From positions 33,084,447 through 33,148,446 of the forward strand of contig NC_083564.1 of assembly GCF_019925205.1 (NCBI RefSeq): a DNA stretch of 64,000 nucleotides. Reading direction: 5' to 3'. This document shows, piece after piece, positions 37,100-48,511 of the stretch; position 1 is the first letter of the stretch; every line of letters begins with the position of its first letter. The notes under the pieces are model-generated. The model worked only from the letters and a program-made list of their open reading frames with translations, searched no databases and was not told the origin of the DNA. Made by a program: the position numbers and the translations under genes. The stretch comes from Metopolophium dirhodum. Its lineage: Eukaryota > Arthropoda > Insecta > Hemiptera > Aphididae.

Positions 37100-37752
37100 A
37101 ATTTTATATCATAATACTTTTATACAAGCCCATCGTACATAGGCACATAACCTTCATATATATAGTACATAATAATGTATAATATAATATACGAACATTT
37201 GTATATGTATATATAGAATATATATTTTGTATGTGCGCGCGTGTGTGTGTATAGTGTGTATAGACGGCGGCGCGCGTTTTCGGTCGGTTGCGCCTTTGCT
37301 GGAGGCAAAACTTTCCCCGTCGTCGCGCCACGTGACACGAGTCTCTAATGACAGATCAGACCGCGTCGACGCCACCGCCGCCGCCGTCCTACTTTGTCCG
37401 TCATCCCTCTCCCTATCTCTCCCTCGCTCACTCTATCTCTTTCTCTCGATATGTATATACATACATAAAGCATTATTATAACCTTTGCCGCATTAGATTA
37501 TTCAATTTGTCGCTTTATCCCCTTCGCCTGCCGTCAGACGTGGCGCAGTGCTCGCGGGGCTAATCATCGGGCCCATTCAACGCGGATCAGCCCACGCTCA
37601 AATGGCGCAAAAACATGTATAGACAAGTATTATATAGGTAGGCATAAAGACATAATCGCATCGACTTCCTCGCCGCCGCCGCGTGCATACATTATATATA
37701 TTATTATTATTATTGTACATCATACTTATGCCTATTGTCTGTTTGTGTATAG
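37100..37752. promoter_or_regulatory. CpG-rich island, possible promoter/5' region
   Basis: A GC-rich block at 37255-37570 contains CGCCGCCGCCG-type trinucleotides followed by a CT-rich tract (37395-37450). An ATG at 37348 opens a 71-codon frame with a five-Pro run near its start. The first 19 residues could be coding, but the rest is Ser/Leu/Tyr from CTCTCT and TATA tracts. Minus-strand frames overlap. An intronless 5' region for a gene continuing at 37753 is possible, but I could not find a frame-consistent donor. Confidence 0.33.
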
Positions 37753-38032
37753 GTGTTGTACAAGTGCAGTACAAGTGCAAGGACAATATTATTGTTACGA
37801 ACCTTACGAGCGGCGCGAGTGCTACCTAAAAGTTGAAACCCTAAGGCTTTGCCAGTTTGCCAGCAGTAAATTAATACCATATTTTACTGTGTATCGCGCA
37901 TATCTGTGTGAAGCTGCAGGATTTTCAGCAGTTGACAGTGATTTATTGTATTACAATTTCAAACGTAGATCACAGTTTAAACATTTCGAGACTATAATGC
38001 ATACATGGGAATCAAACACTTGTTTGCATTAA
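37753..38032 (+). CDS. Candidate terminal exon, about 92 codons
   Basis: After a T/G-rich tract ending in TGTATAG (37746-37752) a frame stays open for about 92 codons to TAA at 38030-38032. It has no ATG at its start, which fits an exon rather than a complete gene. The translation is varied, with several Cys and aromatic residues, a charged EPYERREC near the beginning and a basic NFKRRSQFKHFE near the end. GC is higher than in the flanks. Purine bias at codon position 1 is only about 51 percent, so codon evidence is weak; length and composition are the support. I do not recognise the product. Confidence 0.33.
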
Positions 38033-40990
38033 TTATATTTTAATATGTAGAGAACATTAAATAAGTCAAGTAGGTAGGTAGGTATACTGCGATATGTCAT
38101 AAACATTAGATGATTATTCTCATTAACAATTTAATACATTTTGAAATCAAATAATTGTGGACTTATTAGTCATTTTTTTTTTTATTTTACATTATTCGTG
38201 GGAGGCGTGAGACCTATTTTTATTTTTTGGATGGTGAGAATCGAAAAAGTTTGGGAACCGATATTATAAATGCATAATATTATTATGTAGTACGCGCCTA
38301 TTCATTTTTACTGTTAAGATTAACTCGTAGACTTATAACGGCCGGTAACTGGTAAGCTTCGTGAAGATTACAAATCTATTTTCGGTTGATAAATATTTAT
38401 TTTTGTATTAACGGGCAATTTTATCCGAAACAATTGTTTTTGAACCAAAACCATTTTTAGATCTCGCTCAGTAGGTTTTAGTAGGTATATTAGTTATAAC
38501 TTATAATATAGGTTCTTCTGGGTTTTAGTGTCTGTATTATATATGCTGACCTATATAAATGATCAATATAACAACAACTTCACTTATAACTATCTTATAC
38601 ATATTATACATCATATTATTCTGAAACACATCGACAATAATATTTAAAATTGTAAATTGATGCACAGATATATAATATATTATTGTCTACCTAGATCAAG
38701 TTACATGCGTTAAGTTTGTTCTCTAGCTGACAGTCTATCTAACCATCGAAGTCTCGGACTCGGGAATATTATGTGATTTTTTGTGAGTTCAATATCATGT
38801 TTAATATATTATAGCAATCTTCTGTAACGTTTTTCATTTTTGTTGTTGTGTACTTGGCGCCGTGCTCGTATGGCGTTGGTTATTATAACTTACTGCCTCG
38901 TTTTTGGCACCGAACATTTTTTGTTTTAATAAGTTTACCGGTTCAATCTGCAGGCCTCCGGCTGTTTTTAAAAGTTTTCTTAATTTCACTACCACACTTA
39001 CGCCCCTGGAGTTTAATTTAGTATGGTAATTTGAATTTCATTAAAATATAATATAATAGTAAAATAATTGAATTAAATAAACACATAGGTACACGGAAAA
39101 TCACAAGTACCAAAAGTACCAAAATGTAATCTTAGTTACTGCGGTTATTCAACGTTTGAACGAAGATTTTTAATAATAACTTGAACAACAGTGGATACTA
39201 AGTATACTAAGTACTGTGTAATATAGATATATCCATATCTAAAACACGTACCGTGAATGATACGTCTTATTGGTACTTCCTGAGTGTACAATGTATGACA
39301 TGGGTACATATTTAAAAATTAAAACAATGGGCTAATGAATAGAGGTAAAAGCCACTAGATAGCGCTGTATGAACTCCATGCGAGATTATTTCGTAATAAA
39401 ATCAACTACAATAATAGGCAGGTAGAATGATACCTATCTTATTAATGTATATTTAAACGTTCTTCTTTGACGCAATTTTAAATCATAGAAGTCCCCGGTA
39501 AAAATATATTTGTAATCGATGAAATTAACTTGCTAATAGAAACGTATATCCGTATATATAGGTATAATCTTTACCTATATATGTAATAATTATTATAATA
39601 TGTTATTTTCGATACGTTTCTACATTGAAATATTAATTTCAGTAAATCGTTTGTATCTTGCGTATATAATGTACCTTGTAATAATCAGAATGCAGATGTA
39701 TCAACGTATCGTTTTCAAATACTAATTAAAAAAGTTTCAAAAACAAGCTCAAGTTCACATTGTAAATGTGTTATTATATGGTTGTACAAGTTTGTTATAG
39801 CCAATGGGTAATCGTAGTTACGTATTTTCAATGAACGCACTTATAATACTCAATAATTATAACGTATAAATTATATAAACTATGTGTAAAATCGTGACGA
39901 ATGGCGAAATAAAAATGTATGTGTAAGTAAACCGTTTGTCGATTTCAATTTTTTTTTTAAATTTTTATCTAATTACAATTAAATTATATAGATAGGTTCT
40001 TTAAAAAAAAAATATATAAACAAATTAATATAATAATATATTAATACGTATATTTAAAATTGCTACAAAGTGGTATGTATGGTAGCTATGTATAATGATT
40101 CATATCGCGTTATTCATATCTAGTTCATCGAGGTAGAAATATGAATAATTGATTAAACCAGCGTGTATGTTACCTTTGAAAGTTTGAAATTAAACATGTG
40201 TTATCTTGTTTGTCTGATAATGATACCGTTTCGTACTAGTAAAATGTAATTTACAACTGAGTTTACCTCTTCAAGTTCAAGTACCTATACCCTTATGATG
40301 TAAACCTTACACTGGCATTCGTGGGCACATTTTTAAAAAAATATAACTGTAAATATAGTAGTTACCTACTTAATATACACTATATAGTATATATTATAGT
40401 CCTTAGTTAAGCAACAAACGAAATAATTAGTTCGTTTTACATAGGTACATATAAGATTTGATTTTAATAGAATAAAATAAACGAAAAATCTTTCCTGTAT
40501 AAATTTAATAGCAGCTGGTAAACTATAATACGTGCTATAAAATATAACTTATTACATTATATAGAAATATTATACAGGTAAAGTACATAATATGTGTTAT
40601 TTGCTTATTACTTTGGTAAAAAATTGATTTTCACAAAAAAAAAATATCACAAAGCAATAGCCATTAGCCAGTAGGTAAAAATAAAGTGTTATAAAGTGTA
40701 GTTATTTAGTATAAATGGTATTATAGTATAATGTAGGTATAGATTTATCGACTATACAAACGTAGGTAGGTATATAGGCACGCAGTTCTGTGCGTTTTGA
40801 CAACATCGTTGTTATAATCAACAATAACATTATTATGTAATAATTATTGAACAACTTATCGTTAATACAATCGCGGTAACTAGGTATGCAGGAGTGTAGT
40901 AAAATAACTCAATCGACTTAACACTATTATTACAATAATTATATCAAAACACTGATGTAAAATACGCATTATAATATTATTATTTGTATC
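38033..40990. other. Long AT-rich intergenic stretch
   Basis: About 3 kb of AT-rich DNA. A block at 38200-38262 ending GTTTGGGAACCG resembles one end of a hAT-type repeat, but no partner end was found. A GC-richer stretch at 38850-39010 holds no convincing frame. Confidence 0.45.
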
Positions 40991-42029
40991 GCGAAATCCT
41001 TCAATTACGAAATCATAAGGGTCGTAGGACTTTTAGCCGTCGCACAATCATATTCACCCCCGCACTGATAATAAATTTAACACACCACCCCGCACGAGGA
41101 TTTGATCTGCAGCTAAATGCGCGGTGCGATTTCCTCTCATTCACCGAGTGTGTACATAAGTAAATAATATTACTACAACCACCAGCCGATAATACACCGG
41201 AATAATCCCAAATAATACACCCGAGATCCGAATAATAAATATACGTATAACATAATGTGCACCGAGGATTATACCTACCGTGACGTACGCGGGGAGTTCA
41301 TAATATATGAAAACTTCACCGAATTCGTCGCGACGACGAGTCGGCGTAAATATCGTCATCATCATTATTATATATATTTTCAGTCCCTATCGTCGTCATA
41401 ACGCATCGTCGTCATTCGTGGAACGGTATAAACGGCGTTAAACTGTTACGTGGGGTAGGTATTACATATATATATATACGAACGACACACATACGGAAAA
41501 CAATCATCGCTTTATAGTTTATATATACTGCTGCTGCAGCGGGGACCAAGGAGCGGTTTTGCGAGGGGAGGGGGGGGGGGGGGTGAGTAATGGGTTTTTC
41601 AGCCACCCCTACGGCGGCGGCGGGGTAAGGAAAAAAAAAACGTCACTATTATAATATTTCCTGCAGCAAGGGGGTTGACGCCGTAGTCGTTTATATATAT
41701 ATATATTATCATATCTCAGTGCGAGCTCGCGACACACACAAACACACGCGGCGAGGAGGATATAATACGCGCCGCGACTTTGACACAAAAGAGAAATCAC
41801 GATCTCGCGCGCGCGCGCAGTGCACCTCTTCCCATCGTTGTGTCTGACAAATTCGACGACGATAAATTACCGACCGTTTACCATTTTTATTATCATTTGT
41901 TATTTTCATATCGCGCGGCGTCCGCGAACAAATGTTTTGCGGCTGCCGATCTGCAACGGCGCGGCGAGAGAGGAGGAGGCTATTGATTTTTAAACGAGTA
42001 GGATTTTGTCTCCCTTTAATCTGCATCGC

Positions 42030-42066
<37 letters not shown>

Positions 42067-42130
42067 GGATAATAGAATAATGTGACAGAAGCCATTTTTG
42101 TCATTATTGTTATTATTATTCTTTACCGGT
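40991..42130. promoter_or_regulatory. CpG-rich island, possible promoter/5' region
   Basis: Raised GC with CTGCTGCTGCAGC at 41528-41540, a 14-G run at 41570-41583, CGGCGGCGGCGG at about 41610-41621, an alternating GC tract at 41805-41818 and an (AC)16 run at 42034-42065. Frames up to 131 codons exist on the minus strand, but they run through the AC repeat and change character repeatedly. None is supported. TSS-type island is inference. Confidence 0.4.
42034..42065. repeat. (AC)16 microsatellite
   Basis: Uninterrupted AC dinucleotides at the right edge of the CpG-rich island. Confidence 0.95.
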
Positions 42131-43700
42131 TAGTATAATATGTCTATAATGCGTATGGACGTCGTTTTTTTATTGTGCATTGCGCTTATTAATCATACAA
42201 TATTATATAATACACAGTGAACAATCGAGTGTTTTTAGGAGGCACATACCTATGTGGAATATTCACTATGGTACGCGTTTTATCATGCTGTAGAGTTGGC
42301 GTGTCCAATTATTTTAAACGTTAGATTACAGTAAGCTGGTATATTATATAGTGTTTTAGTGGTTTTATTTTTTCATCATCGTGTGTCGTTTGTAATGAAA
42401 GGTTTAAAAAAAAAAAAAAACAAACAAACAAACATACCACGATAATTGTTTGAAAATGTAAAAACGATTCCTTAAAATAGTATAATTTACTAAAACATGA
42501 TTTACTAGTAATTATTTATTTAAAAAATAGAAATGGTCGCGCAAAGCTATATGTAAATGGCTTACATTAACCAAACCAATGATTATAAACCGTATAATAT
42601 ACCTACCACATATTATACGGTATACATCATAAATATAGAGTTCATTAACTACCTACTTTCAAGACTGTTATTCAGTTCACCGTTTAAAGTTATAATATAC
42701 GTCACTATCACTTCATACTAAACATAACTTATCATTAAATATATGTTCACTAAAATTGATATATATATTGATTATTTCTATACCTAACTTATTAATGAAT
42801 GTACATGTTATGCGTTGTATTAAAAAAAAAAAAAAAACATAATATATTTAAATATTTTAGAAACACTATACAAAATATATTACCATGCACATTTAAGTTC
42901 ACTGCAGTATTATTTTTGCATTCATATTTTTCTTTACTTAAAATAAGGAACAAAATTTACATCTAATTATCAATAATGCTCGAGGATCATTTAAGAGTTA
43001 TCTTAAAGTCTGTAAAAACACATTAAATGTGTTGTAACAATTCACAACTGTTACTTTCATAAAAAATACGTTACTATCAAAATTTTCTGACCTTAAATTA
43101 AAATATAAGTAGATAAGTTGCGTAAAATATACTCTGTCGAATTATTTGTAAGTGTGCTGTGTAGGTACTTCTATATACATTTGTATATTATGCACTATAT
43201 GCAGAAAGTCCTCACAAAGATGTACTAATTCAAGAATTCGACTATTTAAATTATAGTGAACCATTATATGATTAAGGGGTTGTTGAACAATTTTAAACAA
43301 ATTAAACAAATATAATAATATAATATTAAAGTATATTGTACATAAGAAAATTATATATGTTTAGGTTTCTAAAATAAACATATGATTATAATGGTTAGAA
43401 AGTTGTATCAGTGCTATTATATTAACATATTATATCTTATGTTTTTTTTTTCGTTTTTTTTTTCTAGAATCAACTATTAATAGTATATAGTAAAGACTTA
43501 CAAACAAAGTTTGCATTATAAATGCTCAACACGGTCGTGTTAAGCATTAATAATTGGTGTCAAGTGAATTCCAAATGAACAGTGACAGAAGGTGTTCGGC
43601 CAACAGATGTTTTTCTTTTTTTACGATTTTTTTGTGAAATTCTTCAACGATACTATTTAAACACGGAAAACACGTTTGATTTTTTTTTTCTTTTCCCCAG
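42131..43700. other. AT-rich stretch upstream of a candidate exon
   Basis: AT-rich DNA with poly-A runs at about 42405-42420 and 42822-42838. The minus-strand frame of 73 codons overlapping 43547-43768 is an alternative reading of the 43701 block. Confidence 0.4.
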
Positions 43701-43802
43701 GACGTGAATAAACAGTTTATGTCCCGCGAACATGGTGATTTATTTGAAAGAAGACACAATGAACCCACACAAGGAGAAAATTATAATAAACCGCAATATT
43801 AG
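43701..43802 (+). CDS. Candidate terminal exon, 33 codons
   Basis: A long pyrimidine tract ending TTTTCCCCAG at 43700 is the best 3' splice site in the window. Directly after it only one of three frames is open; it runs 33 codons to TAG at 43800-43802. The peptide is hydrophilic and charged (MSREHGDLFERRHNEP in the middle, ending NYNKPQY), as expected of a cytoplasmic C-terminal tail. The minus strand also carries a 73-codon ATG frame across this block (43547-43768), rich in Lys and Leu, which I consider less likely. The upstream exon was not located, and the gene is not recognised. Confidence 0.38.
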   Translation, partial: DVNKQFMSREHGDLFERRHNEPTQGENYNKPQY

Positions 43803-45179
43803 CGAAATCCCTTTCAATGTTGTTTACCTTATTCTTTCACCTCGTCCCTCGTCGTGTTTATTTGTTGTATTATATTTCGTTATTGTCTGCACTCGACTTG
43901 TGTACGTTATAGTGTGTTATTAGCTGCAGATTACACGCGACAACAATGTCGAATTTATTCCAAAAATGAACTCCTCCGTTTTAGTATATACATAATATAA
44001 ATAATATAATATAGGCACCCACCTACCCATTATTGTGGGTCGTCATACAGAGATAATGATGAGACGTACATCGCCATATAATATGATAAATTATGTTTTT
44101 ATTGTGACCACTCGTATCAAAAGCCATATATATATAGTTAATATTATATATTATTATCACTATTTATACACTGCAGAATTATTCGTGTAATGGTCGACGT
44201 GACGGTCGACAAATCGTTTGCTTATATACATAATATTTATTATAATGGTCGCGTCTTACAATGAATTCTGTGAGAATAACTTTACTGGAAACGACGCGGT
44301 GGTCAAAAACATAATAATATGATAGGCATACCATTGAAATTGCTGCTGCCAATTGTACCTAAGTATACAGCGAGATGACAAAGTTTTTTTTTAAAAAATA
44401 TATTTGCTCACTGAAAATACCTCATATAAAAGCGTTTGTCAACCACCAACGGAATAAAAAATGATTCCACCAACGGCGGAGATCAAAATAAATTACGACG
44501 AAACGTTACGTTAAAGCGTACCTATATAATATGATATTGTTAGCGGTATATTATTATCATATTATAATACGAGAACGAAAAATTATTATAAAATCGACAA
44601 AATATTAATACTATTTTTACACGAACCTACTTAGTGACTATTTAATGTGTCGGCTGCTGTATATACTGCTGCAGCTATCTCACAACTGCGTGAAATATAC
44701 CGTTAAAAATTAGATGATAAATCATCGAGATGCTGTATGGTGCAGCTGTTGTAATTTTTTTGATGTCTCTAATAAACGCCCAGAAGAACTCCGACCGACT
44801 ACCGTTCTGAATAATTATTTAATTTTTACTATTTTTACGAGTGCCGCACTTATCAATTAAAAAATAATGTCGTACGTATATTTTACAAACGCATAGCTGG
44901 ATATACCTATCTGGAACACTAATAATACACCTCGTTTTAACTGTTAGTTCCAATTGAGGATTTATTTTTACCATAAATTATTTTGGTTTTGAAAATATAT
45001 TTCTACCAAATTCACATTTATTAAGTATCAACTAAATCATATTCTCATTGACTGTACATGAATTAATATAATTACTGAACTGTATACCTAATAAAGGATA
45101 TAATATTAATTATTTATATAGTGAAACTCAGCAGAACTATACAGTGTTGCAGAAATATATTAAACATCGTTGTACCATA
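43803..45179. other. AT-rich intergenic stretch
   Basis: AT-rich DNA with a TGCTGCAGC motif at 44667-44675 and no supportable gene. Confidence 0.45.
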
Positions 45180-45605
45180 TACAGGTGTAACAGGAAGACC
45201 TGTCAAAAAAAAAAAATTACGCTACTTTTGTTGTATATGGTTAATTAATAATTTAAGAAATATACCCAATAATATTTTGAAAAAAGTTATTACTTTCTAA
45301 ATTAATTTACTCAAAAAAATATTGATATTTTAAAAAATTCTAAAAAATAAACTACTTGACTTAGATAAATGTTTTCACCATAAAAATTGTTCTTATGTAA
45401 TTAGATTTACAAGTTGGCTATTTTGAATTTTCCCAAAAAAATTTTAATTAAATTTTTTATTTTTTATTTTCAGTATTAAAAAATAAAAATCTTTTTTTTA
45501 TTTTATACTTGTAGCGCAAGTGACTATAAATTATATATATAAAAAAAAAATAATAACATTGAAAAGTTATTTCATCTGTCAGGTCTTCCTGTTACACCCG
45601 CTGTA
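45180..45605. mobile_element. TA-flanked mariner-type MITE, element 45182-45603
   Basis: Left end CAGGTGTAACAGGAAGACCT and, in reverse complement, right end CAGCGGGTGTAACAGGAAGA: over 20 bp of near-perfect inverted repeat with a small terminal gap. TA flanks both ends (45180-45181, 45604-45605). The interior is A/T-rich with poly-A blocks and no ORF. A second, more decayed copy is nested at 19583-19955. A non-autonomous Tc1/mariner-type element is the natural call. Confidence 0.75.
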
Positions 45606-45686
45606 CTATAATAATTATAGGTATTTAAAAAAAAACAATATAATCATTATTTTGACGTGTCTTACACTCTTACCCCGTGTTTTTAG

Positions 45687-45768
45687 TTGGCTAAAAGGAA
45701 ATCTTATCGATACCTTCCGTTATCGAGGGTTAAATCCCAATGATTTATCGTCACATCCGGCGCGGTGA
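45687..45768 (+). CDS. Candidate exon, about 27 codons
   Basis: A pyrimidine-rich stretch (CACTCTTACCCCGTGTTTTTAG, 45665-45686) makes a good acceptor. The next bases give two open frames: one of 26 codons to TGA at 45766-45768, ending SSHPAR, and one of 18 codons to an earlier TGA. A GCGCG/GTGATG donor-like site overlaps the first stop, so an internal exon is also possible. Without a partner exon the frame is undecided. Product unknown. Confidence 0.25.
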
Positions 45769-46195
45769 TGTTACTGCAATATGTATGTATTATATACAGT
45801 ATACACGAATACATAATATAATAACACGTTATGTATACATAGCCGGTACTACATAAGACATTACATATTATAAACGGAGCGTATAGCAAGTATCGTTATA
45901 ACATATTTTGTCGTTACCTAATTATGTACCTATAATTTAACGATTTACTCGAAAAACATACATTGTAAAAATCTGAAATAAAATGAAATCAACAGAGCCA
46001 TGAAATATATATAATAATAGCTGGTAATGAATAATACGCGTATATACAATGTAATACGAGTCGGCTCGGCGGCGTGTTACGACTATTATTGGTATTTTTA
46101 TTATTATTTTTATTTTTTTCCCCGTTTGCCCTTTCCAAAATGTCGTGTGTGTACGAAATTAACGTCGGGTCGCCGACACACAGGCGGATATATAG
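45769..46195. other. Spacer between candidate exons
   Basis: AT-rich to about 46040, then GC-richer sequence with a T-rich tract (46090-46125). An alternative ATG at 46140 opens a frame that overlaps the 46196 exon in another phase. Confidence 0.35.
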
Positions 46196-46376
46196 GAAAA
46201 TGTATTGGGGAATTTTAATGGTCTCGCCACCGCAGTCTGCTCTTGCTGCTGCTGGGCCAAAAAAGAATCGAACAGACACGTGTACCGTGTCGTTCCTAAA
46301 AAAGAAGAAGACTTCTGTAGCGTATATAATAATATATATACGGGGAACGTTGGACACAACAAGGACGTTCTAGTAG
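46196..46376 (+). CDS. Candidate internal exon, 60 codons
   Basis: An AG at 46194-46195 precedes a frame open for 60 codons up to a consensus donor, GTAG/GTATGT, at 46376-46377. About two thirds of the codons start with a purine and a third with G, a clear coding bias. The peptide has a Cys cluster (VCSCCCW, near residues 14-20) directly followed by a basic and acidic segment containing RVVPKKEEDF. That arrangement is seen where a membrane anchor meets a cytoplasmic tail, but this is only analogy. A second plus frame and a 122-codon minus frame overlap with poorer composition. It ends in phase 1, matching the phase needed by the 50159 block. Gene not recognised. Confidence 0.4.
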
Positions 46377-48186
46377 GTATGTCTTATTGTCTTATACCAG
46401 TAACAATGATATTTAGTACTGCAATTGGACATATCTTTGGCGTATTGTATAAATGACTTAAGTCAAAAATTGACATTTTTGTCTTATAGTGTTATTAAAA
46501 TCAAACATTTTTATATTTTGGTATTTTGGTACAGATCACGTAAAACTATAACTCACTATCAGTGAAATTTGTTTTGGTATAAACATTTTAAGTCACGTTA
46601 TATTGGGTACAAAACACGTATGTCTAGTTAAGAATTGAGAATCAGACAGAAATAATTTTAAAATGGTCTTAATATCTTAAGTCAAGTTTAGTAATAATTT
46701 TAAATGCATATCCTAAAATCCAATTATCTTAAGTCACTTAAAAATAATGAAAAATTGATTTTAAAGTTCTACTTAATAGTTAACATAAAAGTTGGTACAT
46801 TGAATATTAAATTTAATTAATTATCAGCCCAGACACTGTTGTCTACGATTTTGAATGATTTTTCAATGTTTTGTTAAATCTTCCTATAGATTTCCTATAG
46901 ATTACTAGTCGTTTTTGACTTTAGACATTTATACTATACGCCAAAGATATAGGTTAGATATTATATTCGTTGGTCCTATGATATCAAGTGGTAAAAATGT
47001 CATGTTTGTACATGGTACCTACATCAATATTATCTATTATCGTTATCATTAATAAATTAAAATCATCACGACCCCACTTATAAGTTTTTTGATATACGAT
47101 AAACTGTTATATTCCCTTTACGTGTGATTTGCTCATTGTAACTTAACTTTTTTTTTTAGTTTTATAGGAAATGTTCTTAACTTTTTGTTGGTAATACCTA
47201 TTTAAAATTGTCAAAACTATACTTTTGGAGATTATCAGCAATGGATGTAGTAAAATTGTTAAATTTACCTACACAAATTTGCATAATGTAGGGTATAGCC
47301 CTATATAATCACAGCCCTAGTTTGTTCTAATTTATTGAATTCGTTATTTAATTAAATTACATTAAGCATTTTTTATTGTTGTTATTTTACAATTATCATA
47401 ATGGAGTTAATTGTCCCTATGCATACATGTATAGTATATTAATATATTGTGTCTATACAAACTATTTCATCAAAAATAAGTATTGAAGTTGAATAAAAGT
47501 AAAAGGTATTAATATTTATAATTTGAATTATTTTAAATTAACGTAAAATTTTTTATTGCTTTATTAGCAACTCGAAAATAATGTTGTTGCAATATCGACT
47601 CATGATAATATAAATTTACGAATAGGTATTAGGTATTACAACTATATAATATATATATATATATATAATATATTTGCCATTATACGAGAATATCTCAGAA
47701 AACTAAAAAATTAGCCATGTGCAAACCTTAGCATCACTATGTCTTACCCCACGTTCCATACATGCGCACACATGGCACTACGTATATATAATACGCGATG
47801 TACCTATATAATATTATGTATAATGGCACACCGCCGTTTTATTACGAGTCGACACCTCTTGAACACTTCGTGGTGTAATATTTCATTCTCGCTCCACTGT
47901 AGTTGTAGGTTTTAATTTTAATTTCTGTTTCAACGCCTATCGTGTACAGTAATATACATTAATACGTGATAAGTACGTACACGTTAAGACCACACAACTC
48001 GAGGTAGACTATATTATATGAAATATCATGCTGTGCACCGTTATTATTTATAATATTATAATGATCTAGCGCCACCGCCACCGAATTTTCGCAATACTCA
48101 ATAGATATAGGTACCTATACCTACATAGGTAAAATTATTATTATCGTATTTCAGTGTTGTAAGGCGCAGCGGAAAAAACACAATTT
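46377..48186. other. AT-rich stretch with a TTAAGTCA cluster
   Basis: Probably intronic or intergenic. Between 46454 and 46736 the octamer TTAAGTCA occurs four times, once as the 12-base palindrome TGACTTAAGTCA (46454-46465). The remainder is AT-rich with a TA repeat at about 47647-47672. Confidence 0.4.
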
Positions 48187-48495
48187 TCAAGTGCAATATT
48201 GCAGTACAGGTAGTGAATTTGTAGAAATATATACCACACGCAGCTGTAATAATATATAATAATAGTTAATGAATATTAATGATGTGTAGGGGAGAATTAA
48301 TTTGAAATTTGAAATTTTCGCCAAACACACAATGTCATGTTTTCGTAAGTGTACCTCTTGTATATTAGCCGTAGAAATTAATTGAACATTTTTTTGGTCT
48401 TCCAGCCGACGCAAGGGCCACGCAACGACGGCGCCGGCCGCGGCAGGCAATAAAAGCTCATTCAGCAAGTGCAGCAGTGCAACTGCATTATGCAT
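48187..48495 (-). CDS. Hypothetical ORF, 102 aa (strand ambiguous with 48406 exon)
   Basis: ATG at 48495 opens a 102-codon minus frame. The first 60 codons have good position-1 purine/G bias. They give a Leu/Ala-rich N-terminus (residues 5-27, with PAAAGAVVAW) that could be a signal anchor, followed by RRLEDQKN and a soluble stretch. The last third is Ile/Tyr-rich and probably intron; GAG/GTACAC near residue 48 could be a donor. The plus-strand reading of the GC-rich part (see 48406-48511) competes with this one. Product unknown. Confidence 0.3.
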   Translation of the reverse strand: MHNAVALLHLLNELLLPAAAGAVVAWPLRRLEDQKNVQLISTANIQEVHLRKHDIVCLAKISNFKLILPYTSLIFINYYYILLQLRVVYISTNSLPVLQYCT

Positions 48496-48511
48496 TTATT
48501 ATAATTTATAA
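48406..48511 (+). CDS. Alternative plus-strand terminal exon
   Basis: A T-rich tract ending TTTGGTCTTCCAG at 48405 is an excellent acceptor. In the best frame the exon gives 34 codons to TAA at 48509-48511, starting RRKGHATTAPAAAGNK and then Ser/Cys-rich. It cannot be true at the same time as the minus-strand ORF 48187-48495 unless the genes overlap. Strand-specific RNA would decide. Confidence 0.27.

Noticed and set aside
38200..38262. GTTTGGGAACCG block resembling a hAT right end
   Set aside because: No left end or 8-bp duplication found; noted only as a possible relic.
41709..42104. 131-codon minus-strand ORF
   Set aside because: Contains an alternating Cys/Val run from the (AC)16 microsatellite and abrupt composition changes; no splice or codon support.
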